Source: Nocardioides sp. QY071 | Lineage (GTDB): Bacteria; Actinomycetota; Actinomycetes; Propionibacteriales; Nocardioidaceae | Assembly: GCF_029961765.1 (NCBI RefSeq) | Contig: NZ_CP124681.1 | Coordinates: 4,278,001-4,342,000 of the forward strand | Length of the DNA stretch: 64,000 bases | Direction: 5' to 3' | Part shown: positions 11,836 to 19,595 of the stretch, one piece after another | Layout of the letters: each line of letters starts with the position of its first letter | How positions within the stretch are numbered: the stretch's first letter is position 1 | The notes under the pieces: model-generated | Seen by the model: only the letters and a program-made list of their open reading frames with translations | What the model was told of the DNA's origin: nothing | Databases searched by the model: none | Position numbers and translations under genes: made by a program

Positions 11836-12470
11836 GGTTGAGGTGCGAGGAGCGCCAGCGACGAGCCTCGAAACCACCGGGCCATCGGCGCGAACTGTCC
11901 GCGGGCTTCGGGTGCGTAGCGGGTCGCGTTCCGAAAGGCAGCGACGAAGAACGTCAGGCGGTGGCTGGGTTCTGCGGTCGGGCTACGGTCCGCGCCCGGA
12001 GGTCGAGGAGGTCGCGCAGCGACCGTCACGAGACCACCGCAACCAATCTCGTCCGACGGTTGAGGTGCGAGGAGCGCCAGCGACGAGCCTCGAAACCACT
12101 GGACCATTGCGCGAACTGTCCGCGGGCTTCGGATGCGTAGCCGGTTACGTTCCGAAAGGCAGCGACGAAGAAGGTCGGGAGGTGGTCGGGTTCCGCGGTC
12201 GGGCGTCGGTTCGCGCCCGGAGGTCGAGGAGGTCGAGGAGGTCGCGCAGCGACCGTCACGAGACCACCGCAACCAACCCTTGTCCGGTGGTTGAGGTGCG
12301 AGGAGCGCCAGCGACAAGCCTCGAAACCACCGCGGCCATCGGCGCGAACTGTCCCCGGGCCTCGGGTACGTAGCCGGAACAGCACGGAAACGCGCAGCAA
12401 CGAGGACGGTCCGTAGGAGCCGGGTCCTGCGGTCGTCTTGCGGTCCGCGCGCGGTCGAAAACCCCTAGAA
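11836..12470. repeat. Three-copy tandem repeat, unit about 222-231 bp
   Basis: Units begin at 11836, 12058 and 12289. Each opens with a palindromic block starting ggttgaggtgcgaggagcgc and ending in tcgaaaccac, then has a spacer containing gcgaactgtcc. Units 1 and 2 close with a second palindromic block whose core is ggtcgcgcagcgacc (12010-12024 and 12240-12254). Unit 3 diverges after about 12380 and lacks that core. Only broken shadow frames cross the block. Apart from the xdhA promoter and the DUF222 promoter at its ends, I see nothing else in the 11779-12530 gap. Confidence 0.9.
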
Positions 12471-12502
12471 ACAAGGAGAAAGTCCCCGGCAGGCCTCGTC
12501 AT

Positions 12503-12518
12503 TCGAACATGTGTGCGA
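12503..12518. promoter_or_regulatory. LexA SOS box candidate
   Basis: The sequence tcgaac-atgt-gtgcga differs at one position from the actinobacterial SOS consensus TCGAAC-N4-GTTCGA. It directly abuts the -10 hexamer of the DUF222 gene, so bound LexA would block initiation. Related 13E12 genes in mycobacteria are known LexA targets. Confidence 0.65.
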
Positions 12519-12524
12519 TAGAAT
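12519..12524 (+). promoter_or_regulatory. -10 element TAGAAT, leaderless DUF222 transcript
   Basis: TAGAAT is followed by 6 nt and then the ATG at 12531. No ribosome binding site is present, so transcription should start at or beside the start codon. Confidence 0.6.
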
Positions 12525-12530
12525 CGACGC

Positions 12531-13958
12531 ATGATCTCGGACCTCTCGGATGCCACGCCGGAGCAGCTGCTCCACGCGGCCGACGACGGCGTCCGGATCC
12601 ACCGGCTCCACGAGGTCCAGCAGCTGGAACTGCTGCTCGCCTGGGCCGACCTCCACTCCGGTGATCCGCAGGCCGAGCCCGGCGCGGTCCCGGTCCGGTA
12701 CGGCGGACCGCGGCTCATCACCCTGGGCGGGGACGGGACCCCGGAGGTCGCCGACCTCGCACTGGTGGAGATGGCGATCGCCCGTCACGAGCACGTGCTC
12801 TCGACCCGCGGCGCCCTGGCCGACGCGTTCGACCTGCGCCACCGCCTCCCGCAGACCTGGGCCGGCGTCCGTGAGGGACGCTGCGAGGCGTGGGTGGTGC
12901 GTCGGGTCGCACGGATGTCCCGCACCCTCGACCGCCACCAGATCAGGATCGTGGATGAGGCCGTCGCTGCCGCGTTGGATCAGGCACCCAGCCGGATCCT
13001 CGCCATCGCGGAGGCCAAGGTGATCGAGGCCGACCCCGCCGCTCACCAGGCCCGGATCGAGAAGAACCAGAAGGGCAAGGGTGTCTGGTACCCCAAGCCT
13101 CGCCCGGGCTCCCAGGTCGACGACAACGATGCGGTCAACACTGCCGGTATCGGGACGGTGTTCGCCCGGCTCGACGAAGCCGACGCCCTCGCCCACCAGC
13201 ACACGGTCGACGACCTCGCTGCCGCCCTCGCCGAGCACGCCGACGTCCCCGAGGGCGCCGAACCACTGTCGATGGACCACTGGCGGGCCGAGGCGTTCGC
13301 GATGCTCGCCGACCCCGCCGCCGTCCTCGCCTTCCTCCACGACATCAACGACACCTCGGAGGTCGAGGAGGTTGCGCAGCAACCGTCACGAGACCCCCGC
13401 AGCCCGACCGCCGAACTCATCGTCCACATCTCCCTCACCGACACCGGCGCCCTCGGACCCCTCGCCCGCATCGAGAACCTCGGCCCCAGGCTCCTCACCC
13501 AGGTCCGCAACCTCCTGCACCGGCACGCCACCATCACCGTGCAGCCCGTCATCGACCTCCACACCGGCCGTTCGGTCAACGGCTACGAACACCCCACCGA
13601 CGTCAAGCACCGCACCCAGCTACGCACGATCGGGGACGTGTTCCCCCACGCCACCGGCCTGTTCGTCAAGCACGGCCGCCCACCGGACCACGACCACACG
13701 GTGTCGTACGACAAGCACGGACCACCCGGCCAGACCGGCGATCACAACGACACCCCACTCGCCCGACACCACCACCGAGCCAAGACCCACGTGCCCGGAT
13801 TCACGGTGATGCAGCTCGGACCCGGCAAGTGGATCTGGGGCACACCCCACGGCCTCTACCGCCTCGTCACCGGCGGCGGCACCACCGCGATCACCCGAGC
13901 CGAGTACCAGCTCCACGCCCAGGACGCGATCGTCCTCGCCGACGACTACGCCGCCTGA
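12531..13958 (+). CDS. DUF222/13E12 family protein with a degenerate HNH domain
   Basis: This 475-residue protein has an N-terminal DUF222-like helical domain (about residues 1-330) and a C-terminal HNH-type region containing PPDHDHTVSYDKHGPPGQTG and LARHHHRAKTHVPGF. The HNH-type His/Asp and Asn positions are present, but the zinc cysteines common in this family are absent, so nuclease activity is uncertain. Residues about 276-291 (EVEEVAQQPSRDPRSP) are encoded by an in-frame copy of the same repeat found in tandem upstream. Expression is probably LexA-controlled through the box just before the start. The biological role of this abundant actinobacterial family is unknown. Confidence 0.88.
   Translation: MISDLSDATPEQLLHAADDGVRIHRLHEVQQLELLLAWADLHSGDPQAEPGAVPVRYGGPRLITLGGDGTPEVADLALVEMAIARHEHVLSTRGALADAFDLRHRLPQTWAGVREGRCEAWVVRRVARMSRTLDRHQIRIVDEAVAAALDQAPSRILAIAEAKVIEADPAAHQARIEKNQKGKGVWYPKPRPGSQVDDNDAVNTAGIGTVFARLDEADALAHQHTVDDLAAALAEHADVPEGAEPLSMDHWRAEAFAMLADPAAVLAFLHDINDTSEVEEVAQQPSRDPRSPTAELIVHISLTDTGALGPLARIENLGPRLLTQVRNLLHRHATITVQPVIDLHTGRSVNGYEHPTDVKHRTQLRTIGDVFPHATGLFVKHGRPPDHDHTVSYDKHGPPGQTGDHNDTPLARHHHRAKTHVPGFTVMQLGPGKWIWGTPHGLYRLVTGGGTTAITRAEYQLHAQDAIVLADDYAA
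13358..13404. repeat. In-frame palindromic repeat inside the DUF222 gene
   Basis: This copy matches the closing block of the upstream tandem units, including gtcacgagacc. Its core is ggttgcgcagcaacc (13370-13384), where both arms have changed relative to ggtcgcgcagcgacc, keeping the palindrome intact. It adds about 16 codons with no stop. Confidence 0.8.
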
Positions 13959-13979
13959 GCCCGCCGACCGACCGCCGTC

Positions 13980-14627
13980 CTAGTGACTCTCGGCGGTCGC
14001 GAGGGTGATCCCGAGGCCGACCATCATCACGCCGCCGGCGGCGCCGAGGGAGTCGAGGCGCTTCGGCTTGCGGGCGAACCAGTCCCTGGCCCGGGCGGCC
14101 AGCAGCGCCCAGCAACCGTCGGAGCAGACCGCCATCACGCCGAACAGCAGGCCGAGCAGCACCAGCTGCGGCGCGGCCGGTGCCCCGCCGTCGATGAACT
14201 GCGGCAGGAAGGCCACGAAGAACACGATCGTCTTGGGGTTGGTCGCGCCGACGACGAAGCCGGTCCGCACCGACGCGAGCCCACTGCTCGGCGCCGCCTC
14301 CGCGCCGAGGCCGACCGCCTCGAGGGCGGCGCGGGCGTCGGCGCGGTGGAGGATCGCGCGCACGCCGAGGTAGACGACGTACGCCGCGCCGGCGAGCTTG
14401 AGCAGCGTGAAGGCCGTCGCCGAGGCCGCCACCACAGCACCGAGGCCCACCGCGACGAGCACGACCTGCGCCAGCAGGCCGAGGGCGTTGCCCACCACCG
14501 ACAGGAGCGCGTCGCGGCGACCGACCGTGAGCGCGCGGCCGATGGTGAACAGCAGGCTCGGGCCCGGGACCTGGATGAACAGGAACGAGGCGATCGCGAA
14601 GGCGGCGAGCTGACTGGTCGACGGCAT
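13980..14627 (-). CDS. LysE/RhtB family exporter
   Basis: This 215-residue membrane protein has about six hydrophobic helices and the family signature FIQVPGPSLLFTIGRALTVG near the N terminus, plus GATNPKTIVFFVAFLPQF in the middle. RhtB-type members export amino acids or homoserine lactones; the substrate here is not inferable. It is convergent with the DUF222 gene, 21 bp away, and divergent from the small DUF6907 gene. Confidence 0.88.
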   Translation of the reverse strand: MPSTSQLAAFAIASFLFIQVPGPSLLFTIGRALTVGRRDALLSVVGNALGLLAQVVLVAVGLGAVVAASATAFTLLKLAGAAYVVYLGVRAILHRADARAALEAVGLGAEAAPSSGLASVRTGFVVGATNPKTIVFFVAFLPQFIDGGAPAAPQLVLLGLLFGVMAVCSDGCWALLAARARDWFARKPKRLDSLGAAGGVMMVGLGITLATAESH

Positions 14628-14706
14628 GACGGAAGTATCCGTCCGCGACCGGCCTCCGCGCGAGCCGATTCCTCATTCGGACGGCCGGTGCGCCGATGGC
14701 AGGGAG

Positions 14707-15048
14707 ATGGAGGCGGACGAGCGGCCGGACTGCCCGGCGTGGTGCGTGACGACGCCGGGCGAGCACGCCGAGGACGACCCGGGCACGCTGCTGCACGAGG
14801 GCCCGACCTTCGGCCTGCTGCGCACCTGGTGGCTGGAGGGCGTGACGAGCTCGTTCACCGCCACGATCGCCGAGCCGGACGAGGATGACGGCGAGCTCGG
14901 CGCCGACGCGCTGCGCCGGCTCGCCACCGATGCGCTCGACGCCGCGATGTGGCTGGACCGGCAGGAGCGGACCTCGCCGGTGGAGCGCGGCGTCTCCGTG
15001 GTCGAGCTGGTACGACGGGCCCACGAGGGCTCGTCGCGCTCAGCCTGA
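14707..15048 (+). CDS. DUF6907-like small protein
   Basis: This 113-residue acidic protein opens with DCPAWCVTTPGEHAEDDPGT, matching the CPxWC...H start of DUF6907-type actinobacterial proteins; the paired cysteines and histidine suggest a metal or structural role. The start at 14707 is preferred because a GGCAGGGAG stretch precedes it; the alternative at 14626 would overlap the divergent exporter start. Its last 9 bp overlap the end of the convergent TetR gene. Confidence 0.65.
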   Translation: MEADERPDCPAWCVTTPGEHAEDDPGTLLHEGPTFGLLRTWWLEGVTSSFTATIAEPDEDDGELGADALRRLATDALDAAMWLDRQERTSPVERGVSVVELVRRAHEGSSRSA

Positions 15049-15621
15049 CCCGACCACCGCCAGGGCGAGCCGACGCGCGGTCCCGAGCGCGGTGTCGTCG
15101 CCGAAGAGCTGGCGCCGGGTGTTGGCGGCGACCAGGTAGGCGTCGATCCGGAACGCTCCTTCGGCCGGGTCCGCGACACCCGCGGCCCGGAGCTCGCCCT
15201 CGAGCAGCTCGAGCCACTCCCGCTTGAGGGCGCGCACGGCGGCGGCGACCGGACCGTCGCGGTGTCCGTACTCCGCTGAGGTCGCCGCCACGAAGCACCC
15301 GCCGGGGAAGACGCCGGCGCGCTGGTAGTCGACCCAGGCGTCGAGCAGCGCGGCCAGCCGGTCCCGCCCGGGCGCGGCTCCCCAGACGGGCGCGATCACC
15401 GTGTCGACGTACACCCGGCGGGCCTCGGCGACGGCGGCGACCTGGATCGCCTCGCGGGTTCCGAAGACGGTGAGGATGCCGCTCTTGCTCAGCCCGGTCG
15501 CGGACGCGAGGCCGCCGACGGAGATCGAGTCGAGGCCGTGCGTCGTGGCGATGTCGGCCGCGCACCGCGCCGCCCGTCGCCGGGTCGCGTCGCCCCGGGC
15601 CCGTCGTCCGTCGTGGGTCAT
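15040..15621 (-). CDS. TetR family transcriptional regulator
   Basis: This 193-residue regulator has an N-terminal helix-turn-helix at about residues 15-60 (SVGGLASATGLSKSGILTVF) and a helical ligand domain containing WVDYQRAGVFPGGCFVAATS, typical of TetR_C-type domains. It is divergent from an SRPBCC gene. A perfect 18-bp palindrome in the 57-bp gap overlaps its own -10 hexamer and the presumed -35 of the SRPBCC gene, so it probably represses both. The ligand is unknown. Confidence 0.92.
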   Translation of the reverse strand: MTHDGRRARGDATRRRAARCAADIATTHGLDSISVGGLASATGLSKSGILTVFGTREAIQVAAVAEARRVYVDTVIAPVWGAAPGRDRLAALLDAWVDYQRAGVFPGGCFVAATSAEYGHRDGPVAAAVRALKREWLELLEGELRAAGVADPAEGAFRIDAYLVAANTRRQLFGDDTALGTARRLALAVVGSG

Positions 15622-15627
15622 GGGAAG

Positions 15628-15633
15628 ACTATA
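15628..15633 (-). promoter_or_regulatory. -10 element TATAGT, leaderless tetR transcript
   Basis: On the minus strand TATAGT is followed by 6 nt and the ATG at 15621. Two of its bases lie within the operator palindrome. Confidence 0.55.
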
Positions 15634-15649
15634 CGTCCGACTGGACGTA
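15632..15649. promoter_or_regulatory. TetR operator, perfect 18-bp palindrome
   Basis: Arms tacgtcc and ggacgta flank gact. It overlaps the tetR -10 on one strand and, on the other, TGGACG (15642-15647), which lies 17 bp before the TACCGT -10 of the SRPBCC gene. This placement fits dual repression. Confidence 0.75.
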
Positions 15650-15664
15650 AAGATCGATCGCGGC

Positions 15665-15670
15665 TACCGT
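15665..15670 (+). promoter_or_regulatory. -10 element TACCGT of the SRPBCC gene
   Basis: TACCGT is 17 bp from a TGGACG -35 candidate and 8 nt before the ATG at 15679, so the mRNA is probably leaderless or nearly so. Confidence 0.5.
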
Positions 15671-15678
15671 CCGAAGGC

Positions 15679-16131
15679 ATGGACCAGCTCGAGGACTCGA
15701 TCGGGATCGACGCCCCGCCCGCCACGGTGTGGGCACTCGTCAGTGACGTACGCCGGATGGCCGAGTGGAGCCCGCAGGTCACCTCCACCCGGATCAAGGA
15801 CGGCGGCGAGCCCGGCGAGGGCGTCGCGTTCACCAACCGCAACCAGCACGGCGAGCTGGAGTGGACCACCCACGCACGGATCCTGCGGTTCGAGCCGGAA
15901 CAGGAGATCGCGTTCCGGGTCGAGGAGAACTGGGCCGTGTGGTCCTTCCACCTCGCGCCCGACGGCGCCGGCACCGTGCTCACCCAACGCCGGTCCACGC
16001 CCGACGGCATCTCCGAGCTGTCCCGCGAGCTGACCGAGGGGTTCCTGGGCGGGATGGACGTGTTCACCGCGTCGCTGCGCGACGGGATGCGGCAGACGCT
16101 GAGCGGGATCAAGGCGACGGCGGAGGCCTGA
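15679..16131 (+). CDS. SRPBCC family protein
   Basis: This 150-residue protein has a START/Bet v1-like fold, visible in the opening SIGIDAPPATVWALVSDVRR and the terminal helix FTASLRDGMRQTLSGIK. Proteins of this family bind hydrophobic ligands; some are polyketide cyclases or stress proteins. The divergent TetR gene and shared operator imply ligand-responsive expression. It converges with the TIGR03083 gene 3 bp away. The substrate is not evident. Confidence 0.88.
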   Translation: MDQLEDSIGIDAPPATVWALVSDVRRMAEWSPQVTSTRIKDGGEPGEGVAFTNRNQHGELEWTTHARILRFEPEQEIAFRVEENWAVWSFHLAPDGAGTVLTQRRSTPDGISELSRELTEGFLGGMDVFTASLRDGMRQTLSGIKATAEA

Positions 16132-16134
16132 GCC

Positions 16135-16761
16135 TCACGCGAACCGCTCGCGCAGCGTCGCCACCCCGGGCCCGCTGAGGTCGTCGAGGACGACCGTGCG
16201 TCCGGCCGAGACGAGCAGCAGGTCGATGGCGCGCCCCTCGACACGCGGCCCGTCGCCGTGGACGAGGCCGGCGTCGGTCGCCGCCAGAGTCAGCCCGGCG
16301 AGGGTGCGCCGCGTGCCACCCATCGCCTCGGAGGTGCGGACCTGCCACCCGAAGGCGTCGGCGACCGCGCCGTCGTCGTACGCCCGGGCGATGCCGAGCG
16401 GGCGGCGGACGTCTTCGCCGTGGACGATCTCCTCGACCAGGCGGGTCACTCGCGGGGCCGGCGGCGACCTGCGCAGGTCGACGGCGGCGCGCCAACGGGC
16501 CACGGTCTCGGCGGGCGTGCGGCCTCGTTCCCGTTCGACGCCGTCCTGGTTCTGCCGGTCGAAGTCGAAGCGGGCCCGCGCCATGGTCAGCACGAACCGC
16601 GGCACCGACGTCTTCGCGACGTCGACGAGGTGGGCCACCACGTCGTGCACACTCCACCCCGCGCACAGCGACGGGACGTCCCACTGCTCCGCGGTCAGGG
16701 ACTCGAGGTCGGCGAGCAGGGCGAGGCGCTCCTGGCGGACGAACGGCCACACGTCGGTCAT
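16135..16761 (-). CDS. TIGR03083 family protein (mycothiol-dependent DinB-like enzyme)
   Basis: This 208-residue protein has the DinB/maleylpyruvate isomerase-like four-helix architecture. Likely metal ligands are the histidines in CAGWSVHDVVAHLVDVAK and in VEEIVHGEDVRRPLGI. Members in actinobacteria are often mycothiol-dependent transferases or isomerases. Its start overlaps the stop of the LysG-type gene by 4 bp, so the two are coupled, an unusual partnership I cannot explain functionally. Confidence 0.82.
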   Translation of the reverse strand: MTDVWPFVRQERLALLADLESLTAEQWDVPSLCAGWSVHDVVAHLVDVAKTSVPRFVLTMARARFDFDRQNQDGVERERGRTPAETVARWRAAVDLRRSPPAPRVTRLVEEIVHGEDVRRPLGIARAYDDGAVADAFGWQVRTSEAMGGTRRTLAGLTLAATDAGLVHGDGPRVEGRAIDLLLVSAGRTVVLDDLSGPGVATLRERFA

Positions 16762-17648
16762 GACACCTTCGTAGCCCGTGCCACCGACAACACCCGCGCC
16801 GCCCGGCGGACGTCATCGCTCAGCGCGGCCAGCGCCGGGCTGTCGAGGCGCCACCGCTGCCAGAAGAGCGGTACGACGACCGGCCGGGCCCCCGGGAGCC
16901 GGACCACCTCCTCGGCGGCCAGGCTGGCGGACAGCTGCGGGTCGAGCAGCATCCCCCAGCCGAGCCCGGCCCGGATCGCCTCGTGGAAGTCGGCGGTGCT
17001 GGGCACCCGGTGCACGACGGGCGGCCGGCCGGCGTGGTGGGCGGCGAGCAGGTCGTCCTGCAGGTGGTCCTTCTCGTTGTAGACGACGAGTGGCATCGCC
17101 GCCCAGTCGATGCCGCGGCCGCGCCGGTGCTGGTCGACGAGCCAGGGTGCGGCCGCCGGCGTGTATCTGATCCCGCCGAGCCGCTCGACCACGCAGCCCT
17201 GCACGGGGTGCGGCTCGTCGGTGACGGCGGCCAGCACCTCGCCGCGGCGCAGCAGGTCGTCGGAGTAGGCCTGGTCCTCGACATGCAGCCGCAGCGCGGT
17301 CCCGGGGCGGGCGGCGACCGCGGCGAGCACCGGCCGGAACCAGGTCGCCAGCGAGTCCGCGTTGACCGCGACCGCGAGGTCGACGACCTCGTCGCTGCCG
17401 AGGCTGACGGCGGCCTCGGTGCCGAGGAGGCGCAGCTGCCGGCCGAGCCGGACGAGCGGCTCCCCCGCCGGCGTGACGGTGGCGGGCGTCGTACGGCGGA
17501 CGAGGACCTGGCCCGCCGCCTGCTCGAGGGCACGCACCCGCTGGCTCACCGCGCTCGCGGTGACGTGCAGCCGGCGGGCGGCCGCCTCGAAGGTGCCCTC
17601 CTCGGTGATGGCGACGAGGGTCTCCAGCTGGGTGGGGTCGAAGCGCAT
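16758..17648 (-). CDS. lysG: LysR family regulator of the ArgP/LysG type
   Basis: This 296-residue regulator has an N-terminal HTH (about residues 1-60, including EEGTFEAAARRLHVTASAVS) and an effector domain. It is divergent from a lysE exporter gene, the arrangement known from Corynebacterium glutamicum, where LysG senses lysine, arginine or histidine and activates lysE. An inverted repeat lies in the 79-bp gap. By analogy it activates lysine/arginine export when these accumulate. Confidence 0.9.
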   Translation of the reverse strand: MRFDPTQLETLVAITEEGTFEAAARRLHVTASAVSQRVRALEQAAGQVLVRRTTPATVTPAGEPLVRLGRQLRLLGTEAAVSLGSDEVVDLAVAVNADSLATWFRPVLAAVAARPGTALRLHVEDQAYSDDLLRRGEVLAAVTDEPHPVQGCVVERLGGIRYTPAAAPWLVDQHRRGRGIDWAAMPLVVYNEKDHLQDDLLAAHHAGRPPVVHRVPSTADFHEAIRAGLGWGMLLDPQLSASLAAEEVVRLPGARPVVVPLFWQRWRLDSPALAALSDDVRRAARVLSVARATKVS

Positions 17649-17653
17649 GACTC

Positions 17654-17659
17654 ATGTTA
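17654..17659 (-). promoter_or_regulatory. -10 element TAACAT of lysG
   Basis: On the minus strand TAACAT is followed by GAGTC and the lysG ATG at 17648, a 5-nt spacing that suggests a leaderless transcript. Confidence 0.45.
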
Positions 17660-17669
17660 AGCAACGCTC

Positions 17670-17687
17670 ATGTTCATGAAGGAACAT
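17670..17687. promoter_or_regulatory. Inverted repeat, candidate LysG site
   Basis: Arms atgttc and gaacat flank atgaag in the lysG-lysE gap. It lies about 28 bp upstream of the lysE -10, close to where LysR-type activators bind. Confidence 0.5.
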
Positions 17688-17714
17688 TCGCTGTCCTTCA
17701 CCACCAGGGACCCC

Positions 17715-17720
17715 TAGGTT
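17715..17720 (+). promoter_or_regulatory. -10 element TAGGTT of lysE
   Basis: TAGGTT is followed by 7 nt and the GTG at 17728, with no ribosome binding site, consistent with a leaderless mRNA. Confidence 0.5.
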
Positions 17721-17727
17721 CGAGTGC

Positions 17728-18351
17728 GTGCTCGCCCCTGCCCTCGCCGGTCTGCTGACCACGGCCTCCCTCATCGTCGCGATCGGCGCCCAGAACGCCT
17801 ACGTCCTGCGGCAGGGCCTGCTCCGCTCCCACGTCGGCGTGGTGGTGCTCATCTGCGCGGTCTCCGACGCGGTGCTGATCGCCGCGGGCATCGCCGGCGT
17901 CGGCGCGCTCGTCGACGAGACCGGCTGGGCGCTGAGGGTCGTGCGGTGGCTGGGCGTCGCCTTCCTGCTCTGGTACGCCGTCGGCTCGCTGCGCCGCGCC
18001 ACCCGCCCCGAGTCGCTGGCGGCCGCCAACGGCACCGCGAACGCGGCGGCCGAGACCCGGCGCAGCGTGGTCACCCGGGTCGTCCTGCTGACCTGGCTCA
18101 ACCCGCACGTCTACCTCGACACGCTGCTCCTCATCGGCTCGATCGCCACCGCCCACGACGGCGGCGAGCCCGCCGGACGCTGGTGGTTCGGGATCGGCGC
18201 GGCGCTGGCGAGCCTGCTCTGGTTCTGCGGGCTGGGCTTCGGGGCGCGGCTCCTCGCCCCACTGCTGGCCCGGCCGCGGTCCTGGCAGGTGCTCGAGCTG
18301 TGCATCGCGGCCACGATGATCCTGGTCGCGGTCAAGCTCGCCCTGGGCTGA
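17728..18351 (+). CDS. lysE: LysE/ArgO family basic amino acid exporter
   Basis: This 207-residue protein has about six transmembrane helices, opening with LTTASLIVAIGAQNAYVLRQ, the ArgO/LysE signature, and a second half containing LLTWLNPHVYLDTLLLIGS. It exports lysine and arginine to prevent toxic build-up. The GTG start is supported by the adjacent -10 hexamer. Its divergent neighbour is the cognate regulator type, which strengthens the assignment over generic RhtB exporters such as the one at 13980. Confidence 0.92.
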   Translation: MLAPALAGLLTTASLIVAIGAQNAYVLRQGLLRSHVGVVVLICAVSDAVLIAAGIAGVGALVDETGWALRVVRWLGVAFLLWYAVGSLRRATRPESLAAANGTANAAAETRRSVVTRVVLLTWLNPHVYLDTLLLIGSIATAHDGGEPAGRWWFGIGAALASLLWFCGLGFGARLLAPLLARPRSWQVLELCIAATMILVAVKLALG

Positions 18352-18392
18352 GACCGGGCGCAGGCACCAACGCAGGACCAGCCTGTCGCGGC

Positions 18393-18398
18393 TACCGT
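18393..18398 (+). promoter_or_regulatory. -10 element TACCGT of the PucR-type gene
   Basis: TACCGT is followed by 6 nt and the ATG at 18405, suggesting a leaderless transcript. Confidence 0.45.
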
Positions 18399-18404
18399 CG
18401 AGAG

Positions 18405-19586
18405 ATGCTCCCGGATCCACCCCTCTCGGACCTGCTCACGACCCCCGAGTTCGACCGCCTGCGCCTCGCCGAGTGGTTCGAGGCCCGTCTCGACGATCTC
18501 GCGACCGACGCCACCCGCGCGATCTGGGCGGCGGTGCCGGCGTACCGCACCAGCGGGCTCGAGGAGGAGGTCATGACCCACTGCCGCCAGATCTTCGCGG
18601 TCTTCGCGCGCACGGTCCGCGAGGGCCGCGACCCCGACCTGGCGGACTTCCCGCAGACGACGGGGCATGCGCAGAAGCGGGTCGAGGTCGGCGTACCGCT
18701 CGCGGACTTCCTCAAGGCGTTCCGGATCGGACAGCTGTCGATGTGGGAGACCCTGCAGGCCTATCCCGCGGAGGGAGCCGAGCGGGAGGCGGTGCTGATC
18801 ACCCTGGTGTCCCACGTGATGCGCACGATCGAGGTCGGCAGCTCGGCCGCCGCGGCGGCGTACCACCAGGCGCAGCAGTACCAGATCGCCGACCTCGAGC
18901 GGACCCAGCGCGACACGCTGGAGCGGCTGCTCGACGGCCAGCCGCTGCTCGACCAGCACCGCACGACACTCGCCCACGTCGGCCTCGGCGGCGTCGACCC
19001 GGGGTATGTCGCGATCGTGGCGACGCCGGGGGCGGCTGCCCGGCCGGCCTTCGCCGCGCACGCACCGGGCATGGTCGTCGTACGCCACCACGAGCTGGTC
19101 GGGCTGGTTCCCCTGGACGCCGACGTCGAGCGGGTCGCGAAGGAGCTGGCCGCGACCGGGGTCGACGCGGTGATCGGCACCAGCCTCCCGCACAGCGGGT
19201 ACGACGCCGCGCCGGACGCCTACCGCGAGGCACTGCTCGCGCACGACACCCTCGAGGGCCGCCCCGGGCTGCTGGCATTCGGGGCGATCTCGCCGCTGAG
19301 CTACCTGGTGCGCCGCCCCGACCCGACGGTGCGCAAGCTGGTCCGCCCCGAGATCCTCGGCTTCTTCACCGACGACCTCGCCGCCGACGGCGTGTACGCC
19401 GACTCGCTGGAGGCCTACGTCGCCCACGACCTCAACGCGAAGGAGGCCGCGCGGGCACTGCACGTGCACGTCAACACGGTCTACTACCGGCTGGAGCGGA
19501 TCGCGCTCAAGACCGGCGCCGACCTGCACCGGTTCGAGGACGTCGTCGAGCTGCTGGTCGCCGTACGCGCGGTGCGGCTGCCGTGA
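18405..19586 (+). CDS. PucR/CdaR-type transcriptional regulator
   Basis: This 393-residue protein has an N-terminal RsbT-like/GGDEF-like sensory half and a C-terminal PucR helix-turn-helix, seen in LEAYVAHDLNAKEAARALHV and HVNTVYYRLERIALKTGADL. Proteins of this type control purine or other catabolic genes. It converges on the molybdenum hydroxylase pair (9 bp between stops), which may be its target, and the xdh operon lies about 7 kb away. No operator is evident. Confidence 0.88.
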   Translation: MLPDPPLSDLLTTPEFDRLRLAEWFEARLDDLATDATRAIWAAVPAYRTSGLEEEVMTHCRQIFAVFARTVREGRDPDLADFPQTTGHAQKRVEVGVPLADFLKAFRIGQLSMWETLQAYPAEGAEREAVLITLVSHVMRTIEVGSSAAAAAYHQAQQYQIADLERTQRDTLERLLDGQPLLDQHRTTLAHVGLGGVDPGYVAIVATPGAAARPAFAAHAPGMVVVRHHELVGLVPLDADVERVAKELAATGVDAVIGTSLPHSGYDAAPDAYREALLAHDTLEGRPGLLAFGAISPLSYLVRRPDPTVRKLVRPEILGFFTDDLAADGVYADSLEAYVAHDLNAKEAARALHVHVNTVYYRLERIALKTGADLHRFEDVVELLVAVRAVRLP

Positions 19587-19595
19587 GCGCCGGAC

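Noticed and set aside
11836..12470. CRISPR-like array reading of the tandem repeats
   Set aside because: Units are 222-231 bp with conserved sequence throughout, there are no unique 30-40 bp spacers, and no cas genes lie nearby.
12026..12721. Minus-strand frames within the tandem repeats
   Set aside because: They are built of repeat sequence and overlap the start of the DUF222 gene; none has a domain or start signal.
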